DNA from: Heterobasidion occidentale
Lineage: Eukaryota; Basidiomycota; Agaricomycetes; Russulales; Bondarzewiaceae
DNA length: 64,000 bases
NCBI GenBank assembly: GCA_039111635.1
Contig: JBCAQO010000001.1
Location: 434,001 to 498,000, forward strand
Direction of reading: 5' to 3'
This document shows positions 23,077-36,331 of the stretch, piece after piece. The position numbers and the translations under genes are program-made. The notes below the pieces were generated by a model. That model was not told the origin of the DNA, ran no database searches, and worked only from the letters and a program-made list of their open reading frames with translations. Positions within the stretch are counted from its first letter, which is position 1. Every line of letters begins with the position of its first letter.

Positions 23077-24032
23077 GGGGCGCGGTGTCTGTGACGGCGG
23101 CGGCGGTGGGAGGTGGACGGGGAATGAGGACAAGGAGAGTTGTGGGCCATGATGAAGACGCTGGGCGTGGAGGAGATGACAAACGGAGGATCACTTGCCT
23201 TGACTCGATCCGCTAACTCCGGCGTTTCGGCGCTCGCACTCCCTCGTCTGCTCACGTCATGCCGCCCCGTCCCTCCGTTCAGCTCCTCGGAGAGCTCCGA
23301 GAGCAGCTTGGCTTGTCTCTCATAATGCCCATTGCACGGTCGTCGTATGTCACGGACCCAGAAAAAGTATAACATGGATCGACTACAAGAAATACAAGGC
23401 TGCCGGATCCTTTTGCGCACGCCGACTTACATGTAGTACGCACACACTCTCTCTTGTAAGTTGACAGCCCATCCTATGACATTCTCTCCGAGATCAGCCG
23501 AGCCAGTGCCAGCTATGCCGCCCAACAGCAGCCTCCTCACCAACATTGACTGATGCGTCTCGAGCCGTCTAGTCCATTTTTCTTAGCTCATCTATGATCC
23601 ATAGACACGACACGGGACGGGCACCCACCATAATCTGGTTCACTGCCTGCTTAACGTCATTTCCCTCTCGTCTGCTCGGACCCTTCAAAGACACGCAATT
23701 GGCTATGCAGATGGGTAGATATTTAGCACGCTAGTACAATGCAAGGACTCTGTGTTCAAACTGTCAAGGACAACGGAATAAAAGGGTCTCGACGGAAAAA
23801 GTAAGCAACAAGAATAGTATAACAAGTGCGAACACAAAACAAATAGGACAGCATTGCAACAGAGGAGAGAACTCGATCTAACAAAGGTGAAGCAGGGATA
23901 TCCAGGATGAATGCAAACAAAACGAGTACACGTTACAGTGCGCGTATCGTATAATGATGAAAATTATACATGAGTCGTGAACGTGTGACTGGTGATTGAA
24001 CAGGATATGGCTTTGGGAAATATTCCAAGAAT
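23077..24032. other. Intergenic region
   Basis: About 950 bp upstream of the Sec14-like gene and downstream of the membrane-protein gene (both on -). It is AT-richer than its surroundings. No ORF with a domain, RNA gene or repeat is seen. Confidence 0.4.
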
Positions 24033-25963
24033 TCAAGCACTACCAACCGAGCTCGCGACAGCGCCCATGATCCACCGATTGAGCAGGACCAGATGCAGCA
24101 TATTATCGTCCACCGAAAACATCCTACCATTCTCTAGCATCCCCAGCGGCATGCCCGACACCCAAGTCAACGCATCAAGAATCGGCCAAAACCTTCCAAG
24201 CCCTGAATATTGAAACCACACAGCCAAGCCAGAGACAATCACCGAGCACGGAAGGGTCATATACGCCATGCACCTCGTCGGGAATTCGCTATCGTCCGCC
24301 CACGTCTTTTCCCGCAGCTGCTGAAGTGCCAAAGTCACGGCTATGAGCATTGTCGTGCCCATGCACAGTACGACCGATGTGTATACAACCCAGCCGGGTG
24401 TCGGCGAAAAAGGACGAAGTTGAGTGCATCTCGCGTGGGTCCTTGAAATACGGCACCAAAAATAGCGGCAGCGAGACCGAAGGTGTTCAGCAGGATCCCA
24501 GGGCGGAGAGATCCTTGCTTGGGCGAGGAACGGTCAAAGGTCGCGATGGCCATGAGCTCCTGAGACCCTGGAACGTACATCTTCATCCCCGGTTCATCCG
24601 TCACTGCCGTTTTGCCATAGTATAGACTATGCCAGTCGGTCAGACGGCCAGCATACAGTGAATTAGACAGTGCAACACTGGTCCAAACGCCAGCAGATGT
24701 TCCAACCGACAGAAAATAGCAGACAATCATTTGACCAAACAGGCCTGCAATGAGGAAAGGATATGCAGAACGCCGGTTGAGTCCGCCACTAAAGATGAGG
24801 TCGAAAAATGCAGGTTTGTTCGCGTATTCGCCTATCTCGGTGAGTACTGTCTCAATTCGCATGAGATAGGCCTCGTCGGCGGTCACCTCTTTCATACCCC
24901 AGCGTCCATGTAGGTTCTGAATAGTGAGCCGACCATTGTCGAGCAGGACACCGCCGAGAATGGCAATCCAAATGGTCTGTCCAACGTTGACCTGTGCAAG
25001 TTTCAGTGAATTGGATGGATCGGAATTTTGTTTGATGTATTGCACGACACGATAGTAAGCGGCTGCGAGTTCGGTCAACGACGCAGTGACTTTCGAGCCC
25101 TCGGGAGCATACGAATGGAAATCGACGGCACATATGGGAGTGTCATATTTGACAGGATCTTTGTCAAGGTCAAGGGTATACGGGCCTTCTTCCTTGTCGA
25201 CATCTTGATGAGCCAACGCGCGGAGGCTGCTTTGGGAGTGTGGACGGCGAACCAATTGTGCGGCTACGACGAACAGAGCGAACTCCTCGCTGTCAACATC
25301 GACGACAGAGCTGGCCGGCATATTTTTGGTGGAAAAGACGACCTGACCACCCTTCTTGATCACTACCTCCCATTCTCGGAAAACATGATAGTCGATTGCA
25401 GCAAACAGTAGGAAATCATGTGCTGAGGGAGTGGCAAAGGAGGGCTTGATCGGGGGTGAGATCAAAGGGCTGCTGGAATTGGGCGCGGGAATCACAAGAC
25501 CTTCGGGTGTCAGTCTCCAAAGCGATGGGTCGATCGTCGATGGTTCGGGATCGACGTACAGGACGCATTGCAAGCACCGTAAGACCTTTCGAAGGGCCTC
25601 CGAGCGCGCAAGAGCGGTAACTTGGTCTGCTTGGATCCAAAAGTTGGATTTTCCATATGCAGTAGTTATACCTGGAACAAAATGGCAGGCACTCGCAACC
25701 CAGTTGACGCGCTGCATTATGGGAATCGAGATCATGGGGAGGCCCGACCACAAAAACCATCCTATAGCAGGCTCGATCTCCCAGATTTTATCGGGAGGTG
25801 TTCCCAAGGCGGCATAGAGGACACTTGCAAGGAGTAGAAGGCCCGACGGCCAAGATACGACGTCGTTCACCGGCGCTTGTGCTAGGACAGGGTGTATGAT
25901 AGTAAAGAGAATGGTCAGAGCAGGGAAGTGAAAAGAGGATCGGATTGCTGTGAAGAGCGGCAT
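24033..25963 (-). CDS. Multi-pass membrane protein with signal peptide, family not recognised
   Basis: The start MPLFTAIRSSFHFPALTILF at 25963 begins a signal-peptide-like segment ending near VLAQAP. A hydrophobic segment (PSGLLLLASVLYAAL), a proline-containing segment (IGWFLWSGLPMISIPIMQRV) and a large soluble region of about 330 residues follow. The C-terminal third holds about six membrane segments, including YPFLIAGLFGQMIVCYFLSV, LLNTFGLAAAIFGAVF, GWVVYTSVVLCMGTTMLIAV and CSVIVSGLAVWFQYSGLG, ending at 24033. The frame breaks by one base at an A5 run (24407-24411): upstream reading ends in a non-hydrophobic tail, whereas the other frame continues directly into two clear membrane helices. 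I treat this as a missing base and one gene of about 640 aa. Function unknown; the topology suggests a plasma-membrane or endomembrane protein. Confidence 0.7.
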
Positions 25964-27214
25964 GGTTTCCCTATGGAAGGAATAAGGGAAAGCCCAAAGG
26001 TCAGATCTCTAGACTGCATATTCTGCGGGGGGCCATGAGAGGGTAAGAGATGGGCTGGACCTATCGGTGTTTGTGCCCCCTACCCTCTGCATAGTAAGCC
26101 GTGGTAATATAGTACGTACCATTCAAAGGACCAGGGAATGTAGGAAGGGATGGCCGAGAGCAGGGGCAAGAGCCATCTACCGCCAGCCCCCATGATCTTT
26201 AAGCCTTCAGTACTTCAGACAGCGCAGAACACGAAGCCTAAACCTGCATACGATCAGCAAAGTTGGTGAAATCAAGGGGCCCGGCCCGCCACAAGCTGCC
26301 CGTCGCAAACGCCCATATGATCCTGATATAGCCTGCCTGATATAGCCTACAACCCCCGGTGACCGTGTCGTCTACTACGGAATAGATGCGGAGGCATTTG
26401 TCATGCAGAGCCGTGGGAAGGGTTTCTACAGCTATCCACAATCTTTTGGGTTAGAGTCGCTATGTATCGGCCAATGAGACAACTAGCTCTGAAGGTGGTG
26501 TATGTGGGCGTCGAGACAGCAATGCATACAACGTGTTGCCGGACCTGGGCCAAATGATACAACGTGAAGAAAGTGCTTTCCGTCAACTTCCGTCGGTCAG
26601 GCAAAAGCGTGTAAGAAATGCTTCAAATAAACAGAACTTCGAAGATGTGAATGTGTGGGCAGGAAAATCGGATAAGTCGACTCTGAAATCGGTCTCTGGC
26701 GACGGAAAACAAAGAAACTAAACTGTTAGATCAAATAAGCATCTCGACAAGGCAAATGCTCCGAATATATGTTCTTCTCAATGGAGCACTTGCCTGTCGA
26801 CCATTTTTGAAGACACTGCAATTCTAAATCTACCCTGTTCGACAACGAGGCTTCATGTGATCCAGCTGCTAAGTATAGTCCCTCAGGCATATGAGATGCC
26901 TCGTTCCCGCTGTGCTGCATACCCACTGCGCAATGTATTCATGGAAGGTCTTAGGCTTGGCAATGGCTGGCGTCCATGAATGCTGTGAGCGCAGATCGAT
27001 ATATACTTATATGCACGCCGCCGCCAGTACTCATAGGGTGAGAAGGTGAGAAGTAAGGGTCCTATGTGCATTATTCGTGCTATGCTGCGCAAATCGAGGA
27101 AATAACGCTGTCAAACCAAAACGTGCGGTGACTATGGAGCGGGTCACATCAGAAGGAGGGCTTACCTGAGAGACGATTGGATTGGGCGTAGAGAACTAGT
27201 ACATCTGGGTCGAC
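25964..27214. other. Intergenic region
   Basis: 1.25 kb upstream of the membrane-protein gene and downstream of the PI-PLC-like gene. It has lower GC than neighbouring genes, with no conserved reading frame, RNA gene or repeat noticed. Confidence 0.4.
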
Positions 27215-28691
27215 TTACGCCGAGCCGTTCTAAGAAACCCAGCATCAGCGGACCCCACACGCAGCGCAGTCGTAAGGCTGAAATGCTCACGAGGAGCTGA
27301 TTAACCGCCATGGCCAGCGGCACGATCGCCGAGTTGCTCATATCGTCCACGAAAAGCACGTTCGGGAAGACCCCCGCGCTACACGCCGGCAGCAGCTTAC
27401 TATACAGCAGCGGGTTCGCCGCGCGCGCGAGGTCCAGGATCCCACTCGCCGTCCCGAACTCGCACGTCGCTGCCTCCGTCGCGTCCTGCGTGAGCGTCCA
27501 CGACAGCAGCCGATACGCGACGCCGGGCACCTGCAGCTTCGCGAGCTGGTCCGCGACCATCGTCGCCGCGTCGTTCGTGTCCGAGTAGCTGTTGTACGCG
27601 TTGAGCTGCGCGTACGTGTAGAACCCCTGCCCGTGGTACGCGCCGAGCCCCGTGCTCGCGTCGCCCGGGGAGAAGATCACGACCACCGCCGCCTCGCCGC
27701 CGCCGATGAACTCGTCCAGCGTGAGCAGCGTCAGGTCGACGGACGTCGGGTCCCCCGGCGCGACGAACAGGTGCTGCAGCGACCCCGCGAGCAGCGCGAA
27801 CAGCGCGTCCCACTCGCCCTGGTTGAAGTTCCTATACGCGTCGTTCCCCACGTCCGTATTCAATCGTGCGATAGGTCCAGAATCACCAGCTCCGCGTTCG
27901 CCGCCGTGAACGCGTTCACGTCGTCCACGATGCTCTGCACCGACTGCCCGTTCGCGCCTGCCACGTCACGTTCCCCAGGTCCGAGTAGTGCCCCGTGTAG
28001 TACTTCCCCCCGCTGATCGCCGGGCGCACGTCGAAGTACCGCGCGCCCGCGGCCAGCTGGCCCGCGACGCCCGCTGTCTGCGTGAGCGAGTTGCAGTCGA
28101 ACGCGCCCGCCGTGCCGCCGTTCCGCGCGCTCATCCCCGCGTCATGCGCGCCGGGCACGCAGATCTCGCGCAGCGTGCGCGCGCCGAGCGTCCCGCGCGC
28201 GCTTTGCATCCACGCCAAGGGCGGGTTATTGGACGTGAAGTCCCCCGACGACCCGGCGAGCACGAACGGCACGGCGCCGTTCCACGCCCAGCCGAGCGCG
28301 ATCGTGCTCCCCTGAGAGTTGTTCTGCGTGCTGATGGCCTCGAGGTACGCTTGGAGCGCGAAGACGCCCTTGGGCGCGCGCGCCTGGATCTGGAACGCGT
28401 ACGACGTGTCTGCAGTCCGAATCGCGGCCCAAAACAGCTCAGGCCCAACGCCGCACAGGATCGAGGAACGAGTGGACGCGACGTGCCTGCGAGGGCGAAC
28501 GTGACCTCCCCGGCGTCGTCCGCCTGGTCGTGCGTTATGTGCTGGTCCCACTCGACGTACACCGCCGCGACTTGGCCGGGCGCGAGCGTCGCGGGGAACG
28601 ACCACGCGTTCATCTGGTACGAGTGCACGTACGTCTGCATCCACGTGTACGGCGTGCCGTTCACGAGGTTGAGCGTGCCCCCTTGGCCCAT
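27215..28691 (-). CDS. PI-PLC X-domain-like phosphodiesterase with an N-terminal beta-sandwich-like domain
   Basis: The start MGQGGTLNLVNGTPYTWMQT at 28691 opens a domain of about 150 residues predicted to be beta-rich (SYQMNAWSFPATLAPGQVAA, VYVEWDQHI). The C-terminal half is a PLC-like TIM barrel. It has the catalytic-type motif CVPGAHDAGM with the first His, GARYFDVRPA, and TGHYSDLGNV with the second His, then AELVILDLSHD and LLTLDEFIGGG. No secretion signal or GPI signal is visible. The last intron (27230-27290, 61 nt, GTGAGC donor) joins AVNQLL to NGSA, with stop TAA at 27215-27217. Frames shift at about 28476-28484, 27955-27965 (in a G run) and 27866-27872 (in a T run), each by one base and each between conserved blocks. 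The substrate (phosphoinositide or other phosphodiester) cannot be told from sequence. Confidence 0.8.
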
Positions 28692-29876
28692 TGCGTTCGC
28701 AGGTGCGCGTGTATGTCGAGGCGATAGAGCGGGGAGGGCGCGAGGGGCAAAGGAAGGCGAGAGGTGGGGAGAGCGGGGGATGTGGGGAGGGAGACGATGG
28801 GAATGGCGACCGGCGGCGGGGGTGGCTTTTCTGAGATATGAAGAATGGAAGAGGCTTTTGCCGCGCTCGCGCTGGAAATAGGAAGTCGAGGGCAGGAACG
28901 GGCCCGAAGCCGCTTGCGCCTCGACGCCAGAGCGCACGTTTGCGGTACATGGTCAGGGATGCCGGGTCCGCTGGCGAGGTGCTCCGAGGTCCGAGGTCCC
29001 AGTGAATTGCGAGCCTCGGGCGCGGGAGGGGGCCTCTCGCCATCTCCTGCTTATTTCGTCTACTTGAGCGCGTCGGGAGGGAGGCTGCGCCTCTAGGCTC
29101 GCGCGCACGTTCGAGGGAAGTGCATCGCGAGAGGGCGCTCGGATGCTGGCTTTTGAGGTGCCGTGCGGGAAGACGGCTGTGTCATACCAGGCTGGGCGTG
29201 TGTGTTCAAGTGGGCAGGCGTGAATGAATGCGGGGAGCGGGATACAGTGTATGCTCTGTGTACGCTCGAAGTGGTATCGAAATTGCCTGTCAGATTCTCG
29301 GGGGCGAAGCAGACGGGGCAGCACTACGCTGGGCTTATGGGCATCGGCGTGCTGAGCCTCTCGACGCGAGTCTCTTTGAAATCTCATACTTCTTGAGGAG
29401 TAAGACTGAGTTCCTGCGGCTCCGCGCGGTTCATGACTTACCTGGACTCACGCTTGGCGAGACACAACAGAGCAGTCAGAACCATGCCTACGGGACAGCG
29501 CACGCAATAAGGGGACGATATGGCGAGCGCGCTCACCGAGTCGAGTGTTCTCTTTAAATGGGAGTCAGAGTCGTGAATGGAGGAGGCGCAATGGCCATAG
29601 AACGTGCGTTGTGACGGTGCGGCTACTCACTCTCCTTCCGTGCATCTGACAACAGCAGGCGCGCAAGAGTAAGGTTCGGTGATCTAAAGTGGGTGGTGTC
29701 TATCGTTGATGTAGATCATGGCGGGGAAGCCCAACTTTATGCATGGTCGCCTCGGGGATAAGTCACCCGTGAGAACTCGTGGGCTTATACGGCCTGACAA
29801 ATATGCCAGAAATTATTGCGGGGCCAGTGCAGGCGGCTGCAGCTTGTCTTCCGCATCGCAACGTTCGACCGCCATC
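28692..29876. other. Divergent intergenic region
   Basis: 1.2 kb between the starts of the PI-PLC-like gene (-) and NOP10 (+), presumably holding both promoters. The open stretch on the right (29718-29876) is the NOP10 5' UTR rather than a separate gene. No other feature is seen. Confidence 0.4.
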
Positions 29877-30202
29877 ATGCATCTCATGTACACGCTCGAC
29901 GAGAACGGCAACAGGATATACACGTTGAAGGTGAGTCAGTAGCCGTACGGCGCCATGCGTGCGCTCTGTGAACGAACACTGAGGACGCCTGTGCGAAACA
30001 GAAAATAACCGACGAGGGCAAGATCACCAAGTCTGCCCACCCCGGTGCGCCCGCTCGCTCCCGCTGACATGGGCATCCACGCTGACGGGGGTGTCACGTC
30101 GCAGCCCGGTTCTCGCCCGATGACAAGTTCTCGCGCCATCGGGTGACGATCAAAAAGCGCTACAGCATCCTGCCCACGCAGCTGCCCAGCAAACCGCTGT
30201 GA
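29877..30202 (+). CDS. NOP10: NOP10, H/ACA ribonucleoprotein subunit
   Basis: Small core protein of H/ACA snoRNPs (with Cbf5/dyskerin, Gar1 and Nhp2), needed for rRNA pseudouridylation in the nucleolus. Three exons, 29877..29930, 30002..30044 and 30105..30202, give 64 aa, the usual NOP10 length. The protein begins [18 protein letters not shown], continues [20 protein letters not shown], has [20 protein letters not shown], and ends QLPSKPL. Donors are GTGAGT and GTGCGC; both junctions keep frame. This is the cleanest gene in the window, with no frame problem. Confidence 0.97.
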
Positions 30203-30797
30203 TGTCGCGCGCGGACATCTGGTGCAGGCAGTGTGCAGGCTCGGAGCAGAGAGTGGACGGCATATGCGTGCCTGCGCGGGCGACAGAGGGGTGCGCGCGC
30301 TGTTGCGGTACCAGGGCTCGACACGCTACATGGATGGACGGCTCTTGGGCCTAAGACGGCCGAGGGTGCTGCGTAGAATTCAAAGTCGGATCAGACATGC
30401 AATCATGAACGATGGCGTGCACTCTATATAAGCTCGCGCACCGTGCAAACTCCAAGAAAACAAGGTGGGCGTGAGAGAAGGCCGGAGAGGATATAATTAG
30501 AAAATACATAATAAAAAAACCCAGTTAGGGCAGACAAGGGGTCGAGAGGCCGTCCCCGTCGCTCTCCAACGCTTGTTCCCCGTCCACCATCCTCGAGCAC
30601 CCGCCGTCGTCGCCAGAGGGTCTGTGCTCGACGCGCCGACGCTGTCTCAGCCAGCGCTGAGAGAGAATCCGCAACTGCATATATCCAATAACACCCGCGT
30701 CGGAGTTGGCGCCCTGCCCACGCTCTTTCCACTCCTCCACCACTCCTCTCGCCCTCCCTTTCCCAGCCCGCTCTCTCCTCCTCCCCATCCCGCTGCC
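30203..30797. other. Intergenic region with pyrimidine-rich leader
   Basis: About 600 bp between the NOP10 stop and the chitin synthase start. Positions 30715-30795 on the + strand are C/T-rich (CTCTCGCCCTCCCTTTCCC and similar), as is common just upstream of fungal start codons. No separate gene is supported. Confidence 0.5.
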
Positions 30798-33700
30798 ATG
30801 GACTACCGTGGCCAGCGTCCTCCTCGCTCCGCCCGGCCATCCCTCTCTCATGGCCAATCATCAACCCCAAGCCCCCCTTCCTACCCCGATCAGCCCCCCT
30901 CCTCCTACAGCGCCTATGCTCGCCCACCCGCACAGCCATACGATGCGCCCCGCCCTAGCGTAGGAACCAACATCTCCTTCGGCCCCACCGAGCGAGGCGA
31001 CCGCCACGAGCCCCTCGACCAGCCCGGCCGCGTCCGAGGTCACTCCGCATACCAGAACGTCCTCTCCCCTACGAGCCCTGACCCCGAGGCGGGCTACGCC
31101 ATGCCCGACGCCGCTCTCGTCGGCCGCAAAAAAAGTTTGGTGCGCCCCGATCGAGAGAAAATAGAGCCTGGACACCGTCAGTGGCATTACCGCAGCCACG
31201 CGGCGCAGCTCGAGGACGAGGGGAGCGGCAATTTGGTTTATCCCTCCAGTGCGTCATCGTTCCCTCCTTTCCTCTCCCTCTCTCTCCCTGTTTCTTGTTC
31301 CCCGAAATCCCAATTCTTTGCCGCCTGAATTTCAATCTCACTCCGTTGCTCAGCGACCGGGAACGCTCCCCAGAGGGAGGGCCTCCGCCGCGGTCGTTCC
31401 ATCCTCGGCCGAGAGCAGGACGTGCAAGAGTCGGGCCTCGCGCTCTTCAAGCGCGGGACCACCCTCCGCAGGAAACGCCAGCCGGCCGCAATCCCAGATG
31501 ACCAGCCGCCTCAGCGCACAGGCTGCATGTCCGGCATCCCAGGCCCTCACGACGCCTGGGTCACCTACTGCTACGTCCTGACAATATGCATTCCCGGCTT
31601 CTTGCTCAAATCGTGCGGTGCGTCCTGACCCTCGCCGTTCGCGCCCTGACCACTGATCACGGTATATGTTGATTCTCAAGGGATCCGGAGTCCGGAGCAA
31701 CAGCGTGCCTGGCGGGAGAAGATTGGCCTCGTGAGCGTGATCGCGACGCTCATGGCGGGCGTCGGCTTTTTGACCTTTGGGTTCACCGACGCGGTGTGCG
31801 GGACGCCGCCGAACCGTTTCCACGCGGGCTCCATCGACACGGGCTCGGTCATCATTCACGGCTACGACTACGACTTTTCGCAGTTCCACCATCCCAAGGT
31901 CGGCAATTTCGACGGGCAGGCGAATCCCCTTTTCGAGGGCGATTGGAACGTCGCGGGCAACGACGCGTCGTTTTTGTTCCAGAATACGGGCGGGAACTGT
32001 CAAGGGATCATCACCAAGGCCGACAATTCGACCATCACGGGGGACAATGGGGCGGTGGACTGGTATTTCCCGTGCAATGTGTACAACCAGCACGGGACGT
32101 CACAGACCAACTTGAGTGATTATGGCTCGAGCACGAATTGCCATGTGTCCAAGACGGCGCGGACGGAGCTCGCGCAGATGAGCCCGCAGGGCCAGGTCTA
32201 CTATTCGTGGGATGATGTCACCAACTCCGGCCGCAATTTGGCCGTGTTCGAATCGTGAGTGATGGGAGGTTGTCGGTAGTCGCCGTCCATGAGCTGATAC
32301 GCCTTCATCGTTCAGTATGGTGCTCGACTTCAGCCTACTCGGTTGGCTGAGCACTGGCGAGGTCAAATTTCCATCGATCTTCACGACTTTTTGAAAGCGA
32401 ACGGCACGTTCAATGGGAAGGATATCTCCATGTACATGCTGCGGACGAATCAGCGCACGCTGGGACACTGTCTCCAGGACATCATCGGCGTCGGGTTCAT
32501 CGACACGAACAGCATCGGGTGCGTCGCGTCCGACATCGTGCTGTACGTCTCCCTCGTCTTCATTATCGGCGTCGTCGGCATCCGCTTCGTCATGGCCGTC
32601 ATGTTCGCCTGGTTCTTCGCGAACCGCATCGGCGCGTTCAAGAACGAGACGTACGAGCAGCGCATGCAGCGCTCGGCGGAGATCGAGAACTGGACAAACG
32701 ACATCTACCGCCCCGCGCCGAGCGAGTACCGCCCGAACGTCGCGAAGAATGGACTGACGAGCGGCAGGCGAGAGAAGAAGGCGAACAACTTCTTGCCGCG
32801 CCAGTCGCGCTTCACGCCGTCGGAGAACATCATCAAGGGCTCCGGCGGGCGGCCGTCGACGGCGTACGGGATGCTCGAGCCGATGCCCTACAAGCGGCCG
32901 TCGGCGAGCGTGTACGGCGGCGGGACGCCCTCGGTCTCTGGGAAAAGTAGCAAGATGCTGTCGCCGCCCGACTCGCCGTTCCGCACGTCGCGGAGCTCGA
33001 CGTCGCTCAATGACCCGCGCGGCTTCATGGACAACCCCTGCCCGTTCCCCCTGCACAACGTCGTGCCGCAGCCCGCGCCCGACTTTGAGCCGTTCGGCTA
33101 CCCGCTCGCGCACACGATCTGCCTCGTCACGGCGTACTCCGAGTCCGTCGAGGGCCTGCGCACGACGCTCGACTCGCTCGCGACGACGGACTACCCGAAC
33201 AGCCACAAGCTGATCCTCGTCATCGCGGACGGGATGGTCAAGGGCGCAGGGAACGACAAGACGACGCCAGAGATCTGTCTCTCGATGATGAAGGAGTTCG
33301 TGATCGACCCCGAGGACGTCGAGGCGCACTCGTACGTCGCGATCGCGGACGGGCACAAGAAGCACAACATGGCCAAGGTGTTCGCGGGCTACTACGACTA
33401 CGACAACGCGACGGTTGAGCGGTCGAAGCAGCAGCGCGTGCCGATCGTGCTCGTTGCGAAGACGGGGAACCCGCTCGAGGCGCGCGACGCGAAGCCGGGC
33501 AACCGCGGGAAGCGCGACTCGCAGATCGTGCTCATGGGCTTTTTGCAGAAGGTGATGTTCGACGAGCGCATGACGACGTTCGAGTACGAGTTCTTCAACT
33601 CGCTGTGGCGTGTGACGGGCGTGAGCCCGGACCGGTACGAGCTCGTGCTGTGCGTCGACGCGGACACGAAGGTGTTCCCCGACTCGCTGACGCGGATGGT

Positions 33701-35557
33701 GTCGTGCATGGTGCACGACGAGGAGATCATGGGTCTTTGTGGCGAGACGAAGATCGCGAACAAGGGGGAGACGTGGGTGACTATGATCCAAGGTGCGCCG
33801 CTTTCTGCTGTTTCTGTCTGCCTCTTCTCATCAAAGGCACGCAGTCTTTGAGTACTACATCTCGCACCACATGACGAAGGCCTTTGAGTCTATGTTCGGC
33901 GGCGTCACCTGTCTGCCCGGTTGTTTCAGCATGTACCGCATCAAGGCACCCAAGGGCGGGTCCGGCTACTGGGTGCCCATCCTCGCGAACCCGGACATCG
34001 TGGAGCACTACTCGGAGAACGTCGTCGATACCCTGCACAAGAAGAACCTGCTGCTTTTGGGCGAGGATCGGTACTTGACGACGCTCATGCTCAAGACGTT
34101 CCCGAAGCGCAAGAATGTGTTCTGCCCGTCGGCCGTGTGCAAGACCATCGTGCCCGACACGTTCCGCGTGCTGCTCTCGCAGCGCCGGCGCTGGATCAAC
34201 TCGACCGTGCACAACCTCTTCGAGCTGCTGCTCGTGCGCGACCTGTGCGGTACCTTCTGCTTCTCGATGCAGTTCGTCGTCGGCATGGAGCTCGCTGGGA
34301 CGCTCGTGCTGCCCGCCGCCATCTCGTTCACGCTGTACCTCATCATCATCTCCATCATCCCCCACGGCTCGAGCACGACGATCCCGCTCGTGCTGCTCGC
34401 GATCGTGCTCGGCCTGCCGGGGCTGCTGATCGTCATCACCTCGCGCAAGGTCGCGTACGTCGGGTGGATGCTGATCTACCTGGTCTCGCTCCCGATCTGG
34501 AACGGCATCCTGCCCGCGTACTCGTTCTGGCACTTTGACGACTTCTCGTGGGGCCAGACGCGCCAGGTCGCGGGCGACAAGGACGAGAACCACGGGGACA
34601 AGGAGGGCGAGTTCGACTCGACGCATATCGTGATGAAGCGCTGGGCTGAGTTTGAACGCGAGCGCCGGTGGAAGAGCGGGTCGCAGTCGAGGGACTCGAA
34701 TTCGTACGATAACAAGAACAACTCGCCGAAGCGGTGAGTGGCTGTTTTCTTTCCCGTTTGCTTGCTGTTTTTGATCGAAGATATCTGTTTGCAGGCATTC
34801 TATGGTTTCGAACACGGATTCTGGGTATACCCCTCCGCAGCCGTTTGACGTTAGCACGATGGACTCGTCGGCGTTCGCGGCGAACGCCGCGCGGCCACGG
34901 TACGATAGCAATCAGCTTTTGACGCTTCCGGCGCCGTTGGCCTTGAACAGGCCGCCGACGGGCACCGCTGCGTCTGCCTCATCTGTGGGCGTGTCTCGCT
35001 CCAGCGAGGACGCGTACGCCTCGGACGTGTCCTCGTCGAATCACCGCCTTATTCCTAGCCCTGCCAACGATTATTACGGCGACGACTACGACACGCCCCC
35101 ACCTGCGCCCGCCGCCCGCCACAGCACGAGCACGCCGCCCAATTTCGAGTCGCAGGTGTCGCGCGCGGCAGGGAACAGCAACGCCGTCTTCCGACAGAAC
35201 ACTGTATCAAATCTATACCCCGGGGAGACGCAGAACCCATACCAACAGCACGCGCACGCGGGCTACACGGAGCACGTCGGGTACGTCGCGGAGCCGGAAG
35301 AGATGCCCACCGCGTCGCCGTCGAATTACTCGGTGGGGACGCCACGGATGGGCGGGCGCGGCGTGAGCCTCGCGGACAACGGGCCTGTGCCCGGCCCCGA
35401 GGGCGTGCGGCGCATAGCGCGGCCGCAGGGTCGCCGGCCGTCGTCGCAGGCTCCGGCTCCGGCACAGCAGAACCGGTACTCGCGCTCGTCGACGTACGCC
35501 AACCTCCCGCCGGGCGCCGCGCCGCCGAGCACGGGCGGCTACGGCGGATACAACTGA
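30798..35557 (+). CDS. Division 2 chitin synthase (class IV, Chs3-like)
   Basis: Polymerises UDP-GlcNAc into chitin at the plasma membrane. Six exons: 30798..31248, 31354..31617, 31681..32254, 32316..33792, 33845..34733, 34795..35557 (about 1470 aa). The N-terminus ([15 protein letters not shown]) is disordered. A first membrane pair follows ([40 protein letters not shown]), then a cytochrome-b5-like extracytoplasmic region ([18 protein letters not shown]) and a further helix ([20 protein letters not shown]). The GT2 core has [50 protein letters not shown] and the signature QRRRW. A C-terminal helix cluster ([38 protein letters not shown]) and a disordered Ser/Pro-rich tail complete it. Exon arithmetic gives one missing base, located at about 32383-32390, where FPSIFT must join [12 protein letters not shown]. 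Chs3-type enzymes are regulated by trafficking; nothing here shows that directly. Confidence 0.93.
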
Positions 35558-36331
35558 GGCGGGCATCGGGCGGGCGGAGGCTGTAGTCGCGTGTGTACAA
35601 TGGATCTTGACTGCTGCCCCCTTACTGCGCGGACATTTTTTTTATATCTTTTCCCACTTTTTCTTAATGACGTTTCTTTCGCGCTGTCTCTCCCCCCCGT
35701 TTTGCGTCGTAATTGGACTTTGCTATTCCCTCTTGCCGCGGCTCGGTCGGGTCCGTGCGTCCATCCATCTGTCAGCGATGCGAAGCTGGGAGCTCCGCTT
35801 CAAGGTTTGTGAAGTTCAGTGTCGCATACACGCTGACCAGCTTTTTTCGAGCGCATCGCGGCAATGTGGCCGCCCAGCGACATTGTCTTGGATCTAATGA
35901 CACTCGAGCGCCTGATCGTCGATACTCTCCCATAAATTACGCATCTTGTTACTCCGATCAGAGGCTGCCGGTTGACAATGTCGATACATATATCTACGCT
36001 ATGGATGTTCCAACGCATGCGCTTTGACGAAGGATCTCCTTCCGGTTTGTTTTATTGTTCCTCCCTCCATGGACCTTGATGACGTACATAACTCTATAGT
36101 GCGGGGCCTGCGTGTCTCATGGTTGTCGGTACTTTGTAGCAGTGGACTGTGCAGATTATGATCACGAATATATTACAATGACCAGAAGGGTGTTACTATG
36201 TGCGATGCGTGGTACGTGCTCTCGACAGCGGTGCGACAACAAGAAGATAACAAGAGGACATGCGTGAAAGGCGTGAAGATACGTATAAATTAATCGTGCG
36301 TGAAAGTCCGGTCGTGAACGTCAAAAAACAA
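35558..36331. other. Intergenic region between convergent genes
   Basis: About 770 bp holding the 3' ends of chitin synthase (+) and the ABC transporter (-). T-rich runs at 35635-35700 suit a 3' UTR. No gene or RNA is recognised. Confidence 0.5.

Noticed and set aside
32100..33791. 563-codon open frame on the - strand opposite chitin synthase
   Set aside because: It is the shadow of a GC-rich coding exon with strong third-position bias; its translation is Arg/His/Val-rich without any domain, while the + frame has all chitin synthase motifs.
33781..34911. 376-codon - strand open frame opposite the chitin synthase catalytic exons
   Set aside because: Same compositional artefact; the + strand encodes QRRRW and the membrane helices.
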